64,000 nt of DNA from Bedellia somnulentella. Taxonomy: Eukaryota; Arthropoda; Insecta; Lepidoptera; Bedelliidae. The stretch is taken from assembly GCA_963576735.1 (NCBI GenBank), contig OY755198.1, forward strand, positions 3,844,001-3,908,000, given 5' to 3'. Shown here in pieces: positions 20,553 through 31,048 of the stretch. The notes beneath the pieces are model-generated. The model saw only the letters and a list, made by a program, of their open reading frames with translations. It did no database searches and was not told the DNA's origin. The position numbers and the translations under genes are program-made. Position 1 is the first letter of the stretch, and each line of letters begins with the position of its first letter.

Positions 20553-21053
20553 GACAAATATATACTCACGCCTTTACATCCCAAAAAGGAGTAAAGGAGT
20601 ACTCAGTGCTTTTGAAATAGAAACTCTTTTGCCACTTTTTTTAAAGGTTCTTGGTGCCGCATCACGCAACATACATACATATACTCACGGCTATATATCC
20701 CTAAAAGGGGTAGCCAGAGCTTAGGAATCAGAAATTCCTCAGCCACTTTTGGAAGTTGCGTCGGAAAAAGATGGTAAAATAAAGGTTGTTAGTGATGGGT
20801 CTCCAACCGCATCGCTCAAAAATCCCTTAAAAGCCCCAATACCGTTAGTCGCCTCTTACGTACACCCACCGGAAGAAATGTGGTAGTGCTATTCTAAGCC
20901 GACACTACACAGCAATCTAAGCCGACACTACACAGCAGCATCACCCAACTATCACTCAAATAGCCCCTCAACCGCCCCAATACCCTAAGTCATCTCTTAC
21001 GACACCCGCGGGAACAAACGGGTCTTTGTAATTGTAAGCCACTACACAGCAAC
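20553..21053 (-). repeat. R245 repeat, old copy split by a younger one
   Basis: The 3' part at 20553-20670 and the 5' part at 20914-21053 (CCCCAATACCCTAAGTCATC to CCACTACACAGC) belong to one diverged copy; 20671-20913 is the intruder. Confidence 0.6.
20671..20913 (-). repeat. R245 repeat, full length, nested
   Basis: Complete subfamily A copy. The block AATCTAAGCCGACACTACACA is repeated directly at its 5' end. Confidence 0.8.
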
Positions 21054-21153
21054 GGAAGTTGTCAACTTTTTAAAATCTAAATTGAAAGCGTTTATAATCC
21101 TTACTTATCTATCTAAAATAGCATTAGTCGATCTCATTCAACTTTCGCTAACT

Positions 21154-21403
21154 TCATACATACATACATACATATGTATACTCACGGCTATAAATCTCTA
21201 GAGGGGTAAGGGGTAGCCTGAGCTAAGGAATTAGAAATTCCTCAGCCACTTTTGGAAAGTAAGTTGGGAAAAGATGGTAAAATAAAGGTTTTTGGTGATG
21301 GGTCTCCATCCCCTAAAAGCCCCAATACCGTTAGTCGCCTCTTAAGTAGGTACACCCACCGGAAGAATTGGGGTAGTGCTATTCTAAGCCGACACTACAC
21401 AGC
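21154..21403 (-). repeat. R245 repeat, full length
   Basis: Complete, with small indels in the GGGTAAGGGGTAGCC part and a deletion near GGTCTCCATCCCC. Confidence 0.8.
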
Positions 21404-21430
21404 AACTTAACTTTAGAGGTTGAATAAAAA

Positions 21431-21593
21431 AACATACATACATTAAACAGACTCACGGCCATAAATCCCTAACAAGCCACTTTTGGAAATTAAGTGGGGA
21501 AAATATTATAAAATAAACGGTTTTTGGTGACGGGTCTCCAATCACATCGACCAAAAAGGGGGTAGTGCTATTCAAAGCCGACACAACACAACA
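21431..21593 (-). repeat. R245 repeat with internal deletions
   Basis: Both ends present; the GCTAAGG hairpin and the GTAAGAGG core are missing. Confidence 0.65.
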
Positions 21594-21779
21594 AATCATT
21601 TAAAATCATTACTTAGATCGATCTAGAATAGCATTTATCCATCACATTCAACTTTTTCTATCTTTGGTTAAATGAAAAATCATTTATTTAAAAGGCTGTA
21701 AATATTTGTTATCAGTAAGACTGCTGTAGTTAAGTTATCCACGTGATTTTGCACATGCGCAGTAACACTTTATATTCTA

Positions 21780-21945
21780 CTAGCTGACCCGATAATAATT
21801 GTTTTGGCATATAAATGATTAGCAGGGAATCCTGAGTCAATAAAATAAAAATAAAATGTTAGGGGTGGACAACGCTTACCAATGAACATAAAGACCCATT
21901 CCCTTAAACACCTCTTAATTAATTGAAAGAAACCTATATGTATAA
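21780..21945 (-). mobile_element. Helitron 3' end
   Basis: Minus strand ends ...ATCGGGTCAGCTAG at 21780, followed by T, as Helitrons do (CTAG|T, no target duplication). Inside is GTTGTCCACCCCTAACATTT, shared with the copies at 41066 and 56141. Confidence 0.65.
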
Positions 21946-21996
21946 AGGGAAGTGACATTACAAGCCGGCTCTAAACGGCGAAAATATACTCTAGTC

Positions 21997-22073
21997 TGAA
22001 AACTGAGAAGTTTCTAGTTCTGAAGCTATGCCTACCCCTTTTTTGGATTTATGTTCGTGGCTATACGTAAGTA
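21997..22073 (+). repeat. R245 repeat, 3' fragment
   Basis: GAGAAGTTTCTAGTTCTGAA to a degraded tail; subfamily B. A 35 bp inverse 5' fragment lies at 21946-21981. Confidence 0.5.
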
Positions 22074-22208
22074 TGAAGTATAATTGCCACCGATAGCAGC
22101 TCTAAGAAATAGAAATACAATTTTACTCTCTGTTATCAATTAATTCAACGTAGCCTATAACATTGGTTCCGCAGTGAGATTCATTTACGAAAGAAAACTG
22201 ATGAGGTA

Positions 22209-22285
22209 ATACATACATACGCAAGCTCACGGCTATAAATCCATAAAAAGGGTAGCCAGAGCTTTAAAATTATTTCTTTCGAAAG
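22209..22285 (-). repeat. R245 repeat, 3' fragment
   Basis: CTCACGGCTATAAATCC and GGGTAGCCAGAGCTTT, then lost. Confidence 0.6.
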
Positions 22286-22341
22286 TTTATAAAATAAAAG
22301 ATAATTACGGCTATAAATCCTAAAAAAAATAATTATATAAT

Positions 22342-22470
22342 AAAGGATAGTTTGTGATGGTAATGTAAGTAGAGGACGACCTTGGAGGACACATTTGGAC
22401 TAAATAGAGAGCCTGCTCAAAAATGCAGTTGTCCGAAGTATGAAGAATAAAAGAACATGTATGAAAAGGA
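22342..22470 (+). mobile_element. RTE-L LINE fragment cut by R245
   Basis: GTAATGTAAGTAGAGGACGA (SRGRP-coding) to AAGAACATGTATGAAAAGGAT, then an R245 copy begins. The LINE 3' end is not found beyond it. Confidence 0.7.
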
Positions 22471-22726
22471 TTGCTGTGTAGTGTCGGCGTAGAATAACAC
22501 TACCCCATTTCTTCCGGTGGGTGTACGTAAGAGGCGACTAACGGATTTGGAGCTTTTAAGGGATTTTTGGGCGATGTGGTTGGAGACCCATCACCGAAAA
22601 CCTTTATTTTACCATCTTTTCCCCACTAAAATTTCCAAACGTGGCTGAGGAATTTCCAATTCCTTAGCTCTGGCTACCCCTTCTAGGGATTTATAGCCGT
22701 GAGCATATGTATTTATGTATGTATGA
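22471..22726 (+). repeat. R245 repeat, full length, subfamily A
   Basis: Complete from GCTGTGTAGTGTCGGC to a (ATGT)n tail. Confidence 0.83.
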
Positions 22727-23012
22727 AAATGATCACGCTATTAATTTCGCCAGAATTCGCAGACACTACACAGCAAATTTGAACTGTTTAATTTAAAAAA
22801 GAAACAACTATTGGTACAAAAGAGACTTAAATCTTCAAACTTAAAGATTGTGCTCGTTAAGCCTCAACTGAAATTTTAACAAATTTAGTAACTTTAACAC
22901 AATTTACATTATTTTTATTTACATTTTATATTATACCTATTTATACATAATATTTTATTTTATATAGAGAAGGCTACTATCCATTAAACCATTACGTAAT
23001 AAATAAAGGATA

Positions 23013-23141
23013 AATAAAGGAAAGAAAAATTTCGACACAGGCGGGGATCGAACCCGCGACCTTGGGTATATGCCCCCGTCGCTCTGCTAATTGAGCTACC
23101 GTGGCAATGGCTGCCAGCGCGAAATTCTTCTATCCTTTATT
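23013..23141 (-). mobile_element. tIR element, second copy
   Basis: Inverted repeats at 23013-23034 and 23120-23141 enclose a tRNA-like sequence (minus strand: GTAGCTCAATTAGCAGAGC, GGTTCGATCCCCGC, CTGTGTC). Next to the right arm it shares GGCAGCCATTG-type and TAAAAGTGTAAAAG sequence with the copy at 8464. The anticodon arm is one base longer and mismatched. Confidence 0.7.
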
Positions 23142-23187
23142 TCTTTTACACTTTTAAGTAGTCCATTTTTCTTTCCTTTATTTATCA

Positions 23188-23420
23188 TCTATATATATAA
23201 AACAAATTGGTGTTAGTTACACTATTTATAACTACAATACGTACGTTAAATAGAAATGACTTGCATTTAGACAAGCCCTCAATCCCCTTAACGCTGCTTC
23301 GTTGCATCGATCAAACTTATTTTCGATTCTTGAAATCGTTTAGAAAATCATTGATCCATATATAATGATATCTTTTTAACACGCTTATATTAGCTACGCC
23401 TGTATGTGTATGTATATATA
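23188..23420 (+). mobile_element. Helitron 5' end
   Basis: Begins TCTATATATATAAAAC after an A, then GTGTTAGTTACACT. The complement of that last block lies near the inner end of the Helitron at 37945, so the two represent opposite ends of one family. Confidence 0.5.
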
Positions 23421-23427
23421 TATTTCT

Positions 23428-23680
23428 GCTGTGTAGTGTCGGCTTAGAATAGCACTACACCATTTCTTCCGGTGGGTGTTCGTAAGAGGCGACTAACGGT
23501 ATTGGGGCTTTTAAGGGATTTTTGGGCGATGCGGTTGGAGAGCCATCACCAACAACCTTTACTTTACCAACTTTTCCCCACTTTCCAAAAGTGGCTGGGG
23601 AATTTCTAATTCCTTAGCTCTGGCTACCCCTTCAAGGGATTTTAGCCGTGAGTATATGAATGTATGTATGTATGTGTATG
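23428..23680 (+). repeat. R245 repeat, full length, subfamily A
   Basis: Complete; a short deletion removes part of the CACTCAACTT block. Confidence 0.84.
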
Positions 23681-23839
23681 TATTTATGTAACCGACTCTT
23701 CTACACTCAATTTTAACCCACTTTAAACGGGCCGACTTAATTCAAAATTCGTACACTTATCGAGAATCAATGACAGTATAATAATTTCATATGCTTTTGA
23801 CATCATCCTGATTAGAGTCGCCAGGATTAAATAATTTCA

Positions 23840-24086
23840 TACATACATATGCTCACGGCTATAAATCCCTAAAAGGGATAACCAGATCTAAGGAATTAGA
23901 AATTCCTCCGCCAAAATTTTGGAAATGTGAGTGGGGAAAAAATGATAAAATTAAGGTTGTTGGTGATGGGTCTTCAACCGCATCGCCCAAAAATACCTTA
24001 AAAGCCCCAATACCGTTAGTCGCCTTTTACGTACACCCACCGGAAGAAATGGGGTAATGCTATTCTAAGCCATCACTACACAGCAG
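23840..24086 (-). repeat. R245 repeat, full length, subfamily A
   Basis: Complete inverse copy ending AGCCATCACTACACAGC. Confidence 0.84.
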
Positions 24087-24191
24087 TCAGTTGGTTCAAT
24101 ACTAAAACTTAAAAAATAATAATATAGTTTTAAAGACTATACAACTATTTTCAGCTAATATTAGTATTTATTTTCCACTTTTCAGTAAGAA

Positions 24192-24278
24192 GTGCTTAAA
24201 AAGTGCTGAGGAATTCCTTTTTCCTTAGCTCTGGCTACCCCTTCTAGGGATTAATAGCCGTGAGTATATGTATGTATT
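24192..24278 (+). repeat. R245 repeat, 5'-truncated
   Basis: GTGCTGAGGAATTCC to GCCGTGAGTATATGTATG. Confidence 0.75.
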
Positions 24279-24534
24279 GAATTGAAGATTTGTGAATGGC
24301 ATTGTGTATTCATAATTAGTACTATATTGTTTGTATTGGTCTGTTAATCTTCCAAAGAAAATAAAATAAAATAAGTGCTTAGAAAGTGTGTTGTCTAGTT
24401 TTTAAAAATATTTTTTTATACGTGTAACGACAAGGTAGAGATATATTTAGTTTGATCGAAAATCGTTGAACTGTACGTAATTGTTAATACAAAATGATAT
24501 GTCTTTAACTTGGGAATATGTGGAAATTAATAGC

Positions 24535-25000
24535 ACTGTGTAGAGTCGGTTGAGAAAAATGCATTACCCCATTTCTTTCTGTGGGTGTTCGTAGGAAGTG
24601 ACTTAGGCTGTTGGGGCTTTTAAGTGATATTTAAAGCTGTGTAGTGTCGGCTTAGAATAGCACTCCCCCATTTCTTCCGGTGCGTGTACGTAAGAGGCGA
24701 CTATGGGTATTAGGGCTTTTAAGGGATTTTTGGGCGATGCGGTTTTTTCCCCACTATCATTTACAAAAGTGGCTGAGGAATTTCTAATTCCTTAGCTCTG
24801 GCTACCCCTTCTAGGGATTTACAGCCGTGAGTATATGTATGTATGTTTGAAGAAGAAGAGACATTTGTATTATTTGGGCAATGCGGTTGGCCACCCATCA
24901 TTAAAAATATTTACTTTACATCTATCCCCCACTCAACTTTCAAAAGTGTCCGAGGAATTTTAAAGTCTGATTTCTAAGTTTTATATAGCCGTATAATTTT
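24535..25000 (+). repeat. R245 repeat, old copy split by a younger one
   Basis: The 5' part (24535-24632) and 3' part (24862-25000, GGCAATGCGGTTGGCCACCC to ATAGCCGTATAAT) flank the younger copy. Confidence 0.65.
24633..24850 (+). repeat. R245 repeat, nested, with deletion
   Basis: Both ends complete; the GGAGACCCATCACC...ACCATC block is deleted. Confidence 0.78.
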
Positions 25001-25258
25001 GTGCTGTTTCTACGTAGTTTGGGTACAAAATATGTAAAAAGCCGTGTTGTTTACGGTTATAAAAACATTGCAAGTACAAATAATTATCTGTGTAACAAAG
25101 AATTAAATATAATTATGAAATTTAATTATATAATTAATTAAATAATATTAATAATGTCACGCTGTCACACGTTCAAAAAATGATAGTTTTTAACATAATT
25201 TTGAAGAATAAACTTTTTGACTTTTAGTACGAGGAACACAAGGGAACAAGTACATACA

Positions 25259-25400
25259 GAATAGAATATCTTTTTATTGCACATCAACTCACACACAAAT
25301 TTACAAAAGAAATTATCATACAGTTTACAGTGAGGTACAATCGGCGGTTTTATCGCTAAAAGCGATCTCTTCCAGACAACCTTTGGAAGGTGAGATCGGT
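25259..25400 (-). mobile_element. Non-LTR retrotransposon 3' end (GTCTGGAAGAGATCGCT type)
   Basis: Minus strand: GGTTGTCTGGAAGAGATCGC, TAGCGATAAAACCGCC and AATAAAAAGATATTC tail. Same end as 363-556. Confidence 0.65.
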
Positions 25401-25828
25401 AAATTAGTTATCTGGGTAGATGCACAAAACAAGCTTACTTTAAAACTAACTTATTTAGTTGAAATAATAATTAATAACATAAATATTAATTATACAAAAT
25501 AATATACATATTTAACGAATATGAACAGACATATATATATGTCTGTTCTTTCTTTTATATATACAAATACCTAAATAAAATACACATATACGTTTTAGAA
25601 ATATAATTAATACATATAATTTAAAAAGCAACAGTATTACAGCGCTTCAGTGAGATAGTGTTGTTTCACCAGATCCTTGAACACATTAAGTACAGAACAT
25701 AGTAGTAATAAATATGTAATTTTGTTAATAAAGTTCTAAGCTATAAAAATAAAATATCAGATTAAAAAAATTGCATAGTGTATACTTTTGCAACCGTTTC
25801 TACTTTCAAAACTTTTATCACTCCAAAC

Positions 25829-26092
25829 CATAGAAAACCTAACTAAATACAGCGGAAACCAAAGGTAGTTCAATACTAAAATAGCTAAAAAAAATTACAA
25901 AATAAGTTATCCCTACACCCTGATTGGGTCGATTCTATATTCTGACTTTTGTTGCTCATACACATCTCATCATCATCTCATACATTTTCTTGCTTAAGTT
26001 AGTGGAAATGCACTGAATTATAATTCGATAATTATCGATGGATATTGACATTCTTCGTTTCTTCTCTATTTAGTTAACAAGTTTTCTATGCT
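25829..26092 (+). mobile_element. M2 element, uninterrupted
   Basis: AACTAAATACAGCGGAAACC and GTAGTTCAATACTAAAATAG at the left, CCCTACACCCTGATTGGG in the middle, TCTTCTCTATTTAGTTAA at the right. The ends are inverted relative to each other (TAAATAGAG / CTCTATTTA). About 265 bp. Confidence 0.7.
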
Positions 26093-26490
26093 CCAAACCA
26101 AAGCAAAGGGAAAACACTTCCCACCAAAATTTCAACCTTACCGTTATTGAAATAGAGATCAAATACAGTAAAATTTTATTCCTTGCTATGCTTTATTGAT
26201 GGTTAAAAACTTCATACATCAACAAATCTCAATTCCATGAAAAAATCACTCAAATGTTTTCTCACTCATTCTTGTTACATAACGCGTACGTAAGACATTG
26301 TTGACAATTACAAATTAAAAAAAGAATTCCGACCGCCATTGTTACCGCATGTTTATTCGATCTTGACGCGTTTGGCATAAACTGTGTGTACCTTGCACTG
26401 CGTAGCGATAAAAAAGAAATTTAAAAAAAGAAAAAAGTGTACTTAGATGCCGCGAATATGATTGATGCTTACTTGAATTTTAATCTCAAT

Positions 26491-26725
26491 AAATATGCGG
26501 ACATATTATACACAGATCAAGTTAGCCCCAAAGTAAGTAAGACTTGTATTTGGGGATACTAACTCAACGATATATTTAATATTATATAATACACATATAA
26601 ATAACATCCAAGACTAAAAAGCAATCCTTTATGCTCATCACATAAATGTTGCTCTCAGCGGGGATCGAACCCGCAACCTCCAGACCGAGAAGCTAGTCAT
26701 CTATCCAGTCGGCCAAGGCTGTCGT
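26491..26725 (-). mobile_element. S2 tRNA-derived SINE, full length
   Basis: The minus strand starts with a tRNA-like head (GGCCGACTGGATAGATGACT, GGTTGCGGGTTCGATCCCCG) and ends GGGGCTAACTTGATCTGTGT, ATAATATGTCCGCATATT. It is the best S2 copy in the window. Confidence 0.72.
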
Positions 26726-27040
26726 CAAACTCGAATAATCATTTAGTTATTAGGTAATAGGCATTAATAAAATTAACGGCTTCAAAGAATATTCTAATAC
26801 TAATATTCTTCCTCTAATTTATTCCAATTTGCACATGATAATGAGGATCAAATTACCCAGAAATAAAGATGATTCTGTGCTTCGAAAGGTACGTTTAGTC
26901 ATCGGTTAATATCTCGCAAAGTAGGCTGAAGCACAGATATGGGCTGTAATATAAAAAAAAAAATAGCATTAAAGAAACAATTACTCACTTGGCAATATTT
27001 ACGACAACCAAAAATATAAAACTATACCTTATTCCACATA

Positions 27041-27176
27041 CAAACATATACTCACGGCTATAAATCCTAAAAGGGGAGGGCAGAGCTATAGAATTAGAAA
27101 TAGTGAAGCTTAAATTAAAGCTTATAAGAAATTTTTGGGAAGAAATAGGTTAGTGCTACGCTTAGCCGACACTACA
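27041..27176 (-). repeat. R245 repeat with large internal deletion
   Basis: Both ends kept; the centre is reduced to AAGCTTATAAGAAATTTTTG. Confidence 0.65.
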
Positions 27177-27259
27177 CAGAAAATACAAGTAATTAGTAAA
27201 TTCCAACAATTTTAGCGTCATATTTCATTTAAAATACCTAACATTTTGAACCAACGGCC

Positions 27260-27383
27260 TAGTACAAGCGGCCTTTAACTAGATATCGCGTGGTATAAAC
27301 CAGCCATCTCTTTCGCACCTAATTAATATCGTATATTGTCATCTCGTTCTATCCGATATCGTCACTATTAAACAGCGCTCGTA
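27260..27383 (-). mobile_element. M1 element
   Basis: TAGTACAAGCGGC...TTAACTAGATATCGCG at the left and CAGCGCTCGTA at the right, with AGCCATCTCTTTCGCAC inside. Confidence 0.65.
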
Positions 27384-27517
27384 ATTTGATTTAAAATAAT
27401 ATTGGATATAAAATAATATTTATATTTCACGGTTTGATTATATAATCTGTGTCGTGTTAAATTTATCTAGAAAATTTGTAAAAACAAACGGTATGTAGGT
27501 CGTTTGGTGCAAATTTT

Positions 27518-27850
27518 CATACATACATATACTCACACCGTTCGTTCCCATTGGGGTAGGCAGCAACTATCGATCGCCACTTTGTAGGATCCTGGCATAC
27601 ATCTCTAGCTTCGTTTACATCCATCAGTCTTCTCATACATGTTCTTATTCTTCATACTTTACACTTGCTATTTGATACAAATGTGTCCTCCGTGGTCGTC
27701 CTCTACGAACATTACCTTCCACTTTAGCATTATAGATCTCTTTCACCAATTTACCGTCAACCATCCTCTATTTGTGCCCAAACCATCTTAACATTCCTTT
27801 TTCCATCTTTTTTACTATATCACCGTTCACACCGTATACCTATGAAATGT
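27518..27850 (-). mobile_element. RTE-L LINE 3' fragment
   Basis: About 330 bases of inverse RTE-L from the tail back to the FGHxERM and EKGM codons (CCATCCTCTATTTGTGCCCA, AACCATCTTAACATTCC). It contains stops and indels. Confidence 0.8.
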
Positions 27851-28379
27851 TGTTAATTAATGCAGTTTTTCAGCCAAGGTCAGCGACAATCCATTATGCA
27901 AGAGTATCAGAAAAGTTTCAACGTTTCAAAACATAAAACAAAAGTGGTTGTAAGTTGCAAGTGGAAAAATATAGAAATATGTAGTATTTATTTAAATTAA
28001 TAAATACATTTAAATATAATCTATATTTGAATACTGAAAACAAAAACAAACCTTTTTTGCTACACCAAAATATATAACAATAATATACAATTTTCTTTTG
28101 ACCCAAAACTGGCATTAGATGATTTACCAATGTTTGGCCTATTATTATCACATCGCATTTGTGTTTATGTTTACTTGGAGCTTAAACATTTTCCAGCCAA
28201 AGCACACTTGCTGAAGTCCTAAAAATTTGGACATATCTTTTATTTTGTGCTCACTCAGACGAAAATTGCATATATGAATTTCCCGCACAAGAAATTTGTC
28301 GCACTACGTATAAACAAGGATGTTTACTTTAAACTGCAGGTAAAGATTCAGTCGGTATGCCATTTTAAATTTTCAGTGG

Positions 28380-28530
28380 TAAAACAAGACGCATCCTAAT
28401 GTTGGCAACACTGGCCGAGCCGCAGTGCGGTGACCGCATCAAGCAAGTAGGTCACAACCTGCGGCAGAATGGGTCGAGAATCCATGCCTTTCCGCGCGAA
28501 AAAATAGGTTGCCGCGATAAGATAACTGCA
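28380..28530. other. Unique GC-richer patch
   Basis: GGCCGAGCCGCAGTGCGGTGACC and TTTCCGCGCGAAA stand out from the AT-rich surroundings and match no repeat here. It could be regulatory or an old exon; no frame or splice site decides. Confidence 0.25.
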
Positions 28531-28635
28531 GATGTCAGATTAGATAGATAGACTACTCTTACTTTTAGTTAGTTTCGAATAACAACGTTGTATTGATAGA
28601 AAATAATATTTTTTTAATAAATTTTAAGCATTACA

Positions 28636-28757
28636 TAACTATACTCACGGCTATAACTCCCAAAAAGGGTTAGCCAGAACTTCATAGCTTGAAATTCTTT
28701 AGCCACATTTGGAAGTTTATAGGGGACATTATGGTAGAAATAAAGTATCGTTATTAG
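28636..28757 (-). repeat. R245 repeat, 3' part, subfamily B
   Basis: Inverse 3' half up to AAATAAAGTATCGTT, where a rearranged palindromic region starts. Confidence 0.65.
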
Positions 28758-28759
28758 TA

Positions 28760-28998
28760 TTTAATAAGTATAAGACATAATAACAGCCACGTAGTAATTT
28801 AATGTATATGCCCCGACGCTCAGTTGGCAGAGCGTCGGGGCGTATACCCAAGGTCGCGGGTTCGATTCCCGCCTGTGTCGAAATTTTTCTTTCCTTTATT
28901 TATTCTTTATTTATTAGTAATAATCCCCACATGAGGTTTTCATGAACAAAAAGATTTAAATTACTACGTGGCTGTTATTATGTCTTATACTTATTAAA
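28760..28998. repeat. Perfect 41 bp inverted repeat around a tRNA-like copy
   Basis: Bases 28760-28800 are the exact reverse complement of 28958-28998. Between them lies a tIR copy whose D-arm has become a 12 bp stem (28810-28821 with 28830-28841) around the loop AGTTGGCA. Confidence 0.85.
28822..28905 (+). mobile_element. tIR tRNA-like fragment (third copy)
   Basis: TTGGCAGAGCGTCGGGGCG, GGTTCGATTCCCGCC, CTGTGTCG, then AAATTTTTCTTTCCTTTA, as in the copy at 8464; the left inverted repeat is missing. Confidence 0.65.
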
Positions 28999-29061
28999 TT
29001 ACAATTACAAAAATAAAATGCTAAAATGCATTGTAGACCTCACCAACGATACTTTATCTTA

Positions 29062-29152
29062 CTCTGCCAACTGAGCGTCGGGGCGTATACCCGAGGTCGC
29101 GGGTTCGATTTCCGCCTGTGTCGAAATTTTTCTTTCCTTTATTTATTCTTTA
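29062..29152 (+). mobile_element. tIR tRNA-like fragment (fourth copy, flipped D-loop)
   Basis: GAGCGTCGGGGCGTATACCC onward equals the third copy, but the eight bases before it (29065-29072) are the reverse complement of that copy's D-loop. It ends TTTATTCTTT and then AGCCACGTAGTAG, a third occurrence of the palindrome arm. Confidence 0.6.
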
Positions 29153-29235
29153 GCCACGTAGTAGTTCTTATATTTTTATGGTAATGAGACTTGCATGTTT
29201 TTTTAATTATTTTCATTACGTTAAAGTATATGAAC

Positions 29236-29305
29236 ATACATACATATATTCACACTGTTCGTTCCCATTGCGGTATGTAGAGACTATCGATTGCTACTTT
29301 GTTCA
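29236..29305 (-). mobile_element. RTE-L LINE, last 70 bases
   Basis: CATACATACATATATTCACA, GTTCCCATTGCGG, AGAGACTATCGATTGC. Confidence 0.65.
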
Positions 29306-29497
29306 AAGTAAACTTAAATTTGCTTATTTGACGATCGGCTTTTAATATTTCTTTAATGTTTTCAATAAGTATAATCATAATTGACTTGCATGTATCGACG
29401 ATATAGTAAAATTTTGCGGCTGAATTTAGAAGCAGTAACGCAATACTTAACCTATTGCAAAAAATATCGCTTGAAGACAATTTGAGATGACATCTCC

Positions 29498-29660
29498 TGC
29501 TGTGTAGAGTCGTATTAGAATAGCACTACCCCATTTCTAACCGTGGGTGATGTTAAGAGGTGACTAAGGATATAAGGGCTACTTAAGTGATTTTTGGGCG
29601 ATGTGGTTGAAGACCCATCACCAACAATTATTACCATATTTTTCCCACTCAACTTCTTTT
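29498..29660 (+). repeat. R245 repeat, 3'-truncated, subfamily C
   Basis: GCTGTGTAGAGTCG start to CCCACTCAACTTC; the tail is missing. Confidence 0.65.
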
Positions 29661-29772
29661 GTCTTCAGGGAATATAATGCGTTGGCTTTGTACCGAAATA
29701 TGACACTAAAAGCTTTTATAGATATTTTTAATAGAAAACTTATTATATTTCTGTAAATAGCTGAAGAGCAAG

Positions 29773-29894
29773 CACGAGCGCTATTTTATCGACACGATAA
29801 CGGTTAGAACGAGATGGCAGTATACGATACTAAGTAAGTGAGTAAGAGATGGCTGCTTTATCCCACGCGATAACTAGTTTAAACACCGCTCGTG
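29773..29894 (+). mobile_element. M1 element
   Basis: CACGAGCG at 29773-29780 and CGCTCGTG at 29887-29894 are the inverted ends. The interior is nearly identical to the copy at 8103 and includes AAGAGATGGCTGCTTTATCC. Confidence 0.78.
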
Positions 29895-30006
29895 ATGTGA
29901 AAAGACTAGCTTTATGTTACTGACGTCTACTATGGTATGGATGCGTGTGAAGAACCTTTATCTACGTAGGTGTAATGTTATTGTCTACTTGGATTATTAG
30001 TTATCT

Positions 30007-30126
30007 AAGTGCCGGCTTAGAATATCACTACCCCTTTCTACCCACGGGTGTCATAAGAGGCGACTAAGGGTATGGGGATTTTTAAGTGGATTTTGGGATT
30101 TATGACCGTGAGTATATGTATGTATG
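30007..30126 (+). repeat. R245 repeat with internal deletion, subfamily B
   Basis: 5' half up to GTGGATTTTGGG joined directly to GATTTATGACCGTGAGTATA. Confidence 0.7.
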
Positions 30127-30189
30127 AATGGTTGTCTAAATCCAATCTTATTTTTTCCTCAACAAAAATGTACCTCACATCAACCAGAA

Positions 30190-30712
30190 AAGACTCGAAT
30201 AGCTGTGCATAACTCTGTACTGGTTCCCACGCTGATGTATGGTAGTGAATGTTAGGCATGGCAGAAGAAGCATGAAAGTAGAGTTAATGCAGTGGAAATG
30301 AGATCCCTCAGAAGTATATGTAATGTAAGGCTATGTGATAGAGTGAGAAATAGTGTGATCCGTGAACGAGTAGGTTTGAAAGATGACGTAGTATGCAAGA
30401 TAGAAAAAGGAATGTTGAGGTGGTTTGGGCACATAGAGAGGATGGATGAAAATAAAGTAGCGAAAGAGATATATAGAGCCAATGTGGATGGGATTGTTAG
30501 TAGAGGGCGGCATCGTAAAACGTTTCTAGATCAGATATAGAAAACGTTCTTATAAAGGTGGGGGTCCGAAGTGAGAAGAATAAAAGAACATGTTTGAGAA
30601 CAATAATGAATGTAAGGGAAGCAAGAGAGGTTTGTCAAGATCGTACTAAGTGGCGATCGATAGTCTCTGCCTACCCCAATGGAAATTCAATGGGCGTGAG
30701 AATAAGTAAGTA
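30190..30712 (+). mobile_element. RTE-L LINE, 3' fragment with ORF2 C-terminus
   Basis: Encodes the same reverse transcriptase tail as 9783-10345: EMRSLRSICNVRLCDRVRNS, KIEKGMLRWFGHIERM, EIYRANVDG, SRGRHRKT. A stop at 30538 and one or more frame changes follow. It ends CTCTGCCTACCCCAATGGAA..GGGCGTGAGAATAAG with a (GTAA)n tail. Confidence 0.82.
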
Positions 30713-30716
30713 AGTC

Positions 30717-30830
30717 TTGATAGGTGTCCAATCGCATCGCCCTATAAACACTTTAAAAGGACCTAAGTAGCCTCTTACGACACCGCGAAAAGAAATGTCT
30801 TACTGCTATTCTAAGCCGACGATAACAGCC
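30717..30830 (-). repeat. R245 repeat, 5' half
   Basis: TCCAATCGCATCGCCC to AAGCCGACGATAACAGC. Confidence 0.6.
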
Positions 30831-31048
30831 ATGGCGTAAATGGTAGGTAGTTATATCCTTATCGGTATACTATCGAATGTATACTCGGTTCGAATTGGCT
30901 GTAGCTGTAGTTGTTATCAAGAAGTTTTTATTCGCTATTCCAAGGTCGGTACTTTTTGCACTTTAATCTAGCTCGTACTGAATACAATTTAGCTGAAAAT
31001 CGCTGAATATGACCATTTACGAGCGCTGAGGTTTTTAGTAACCTTGGG

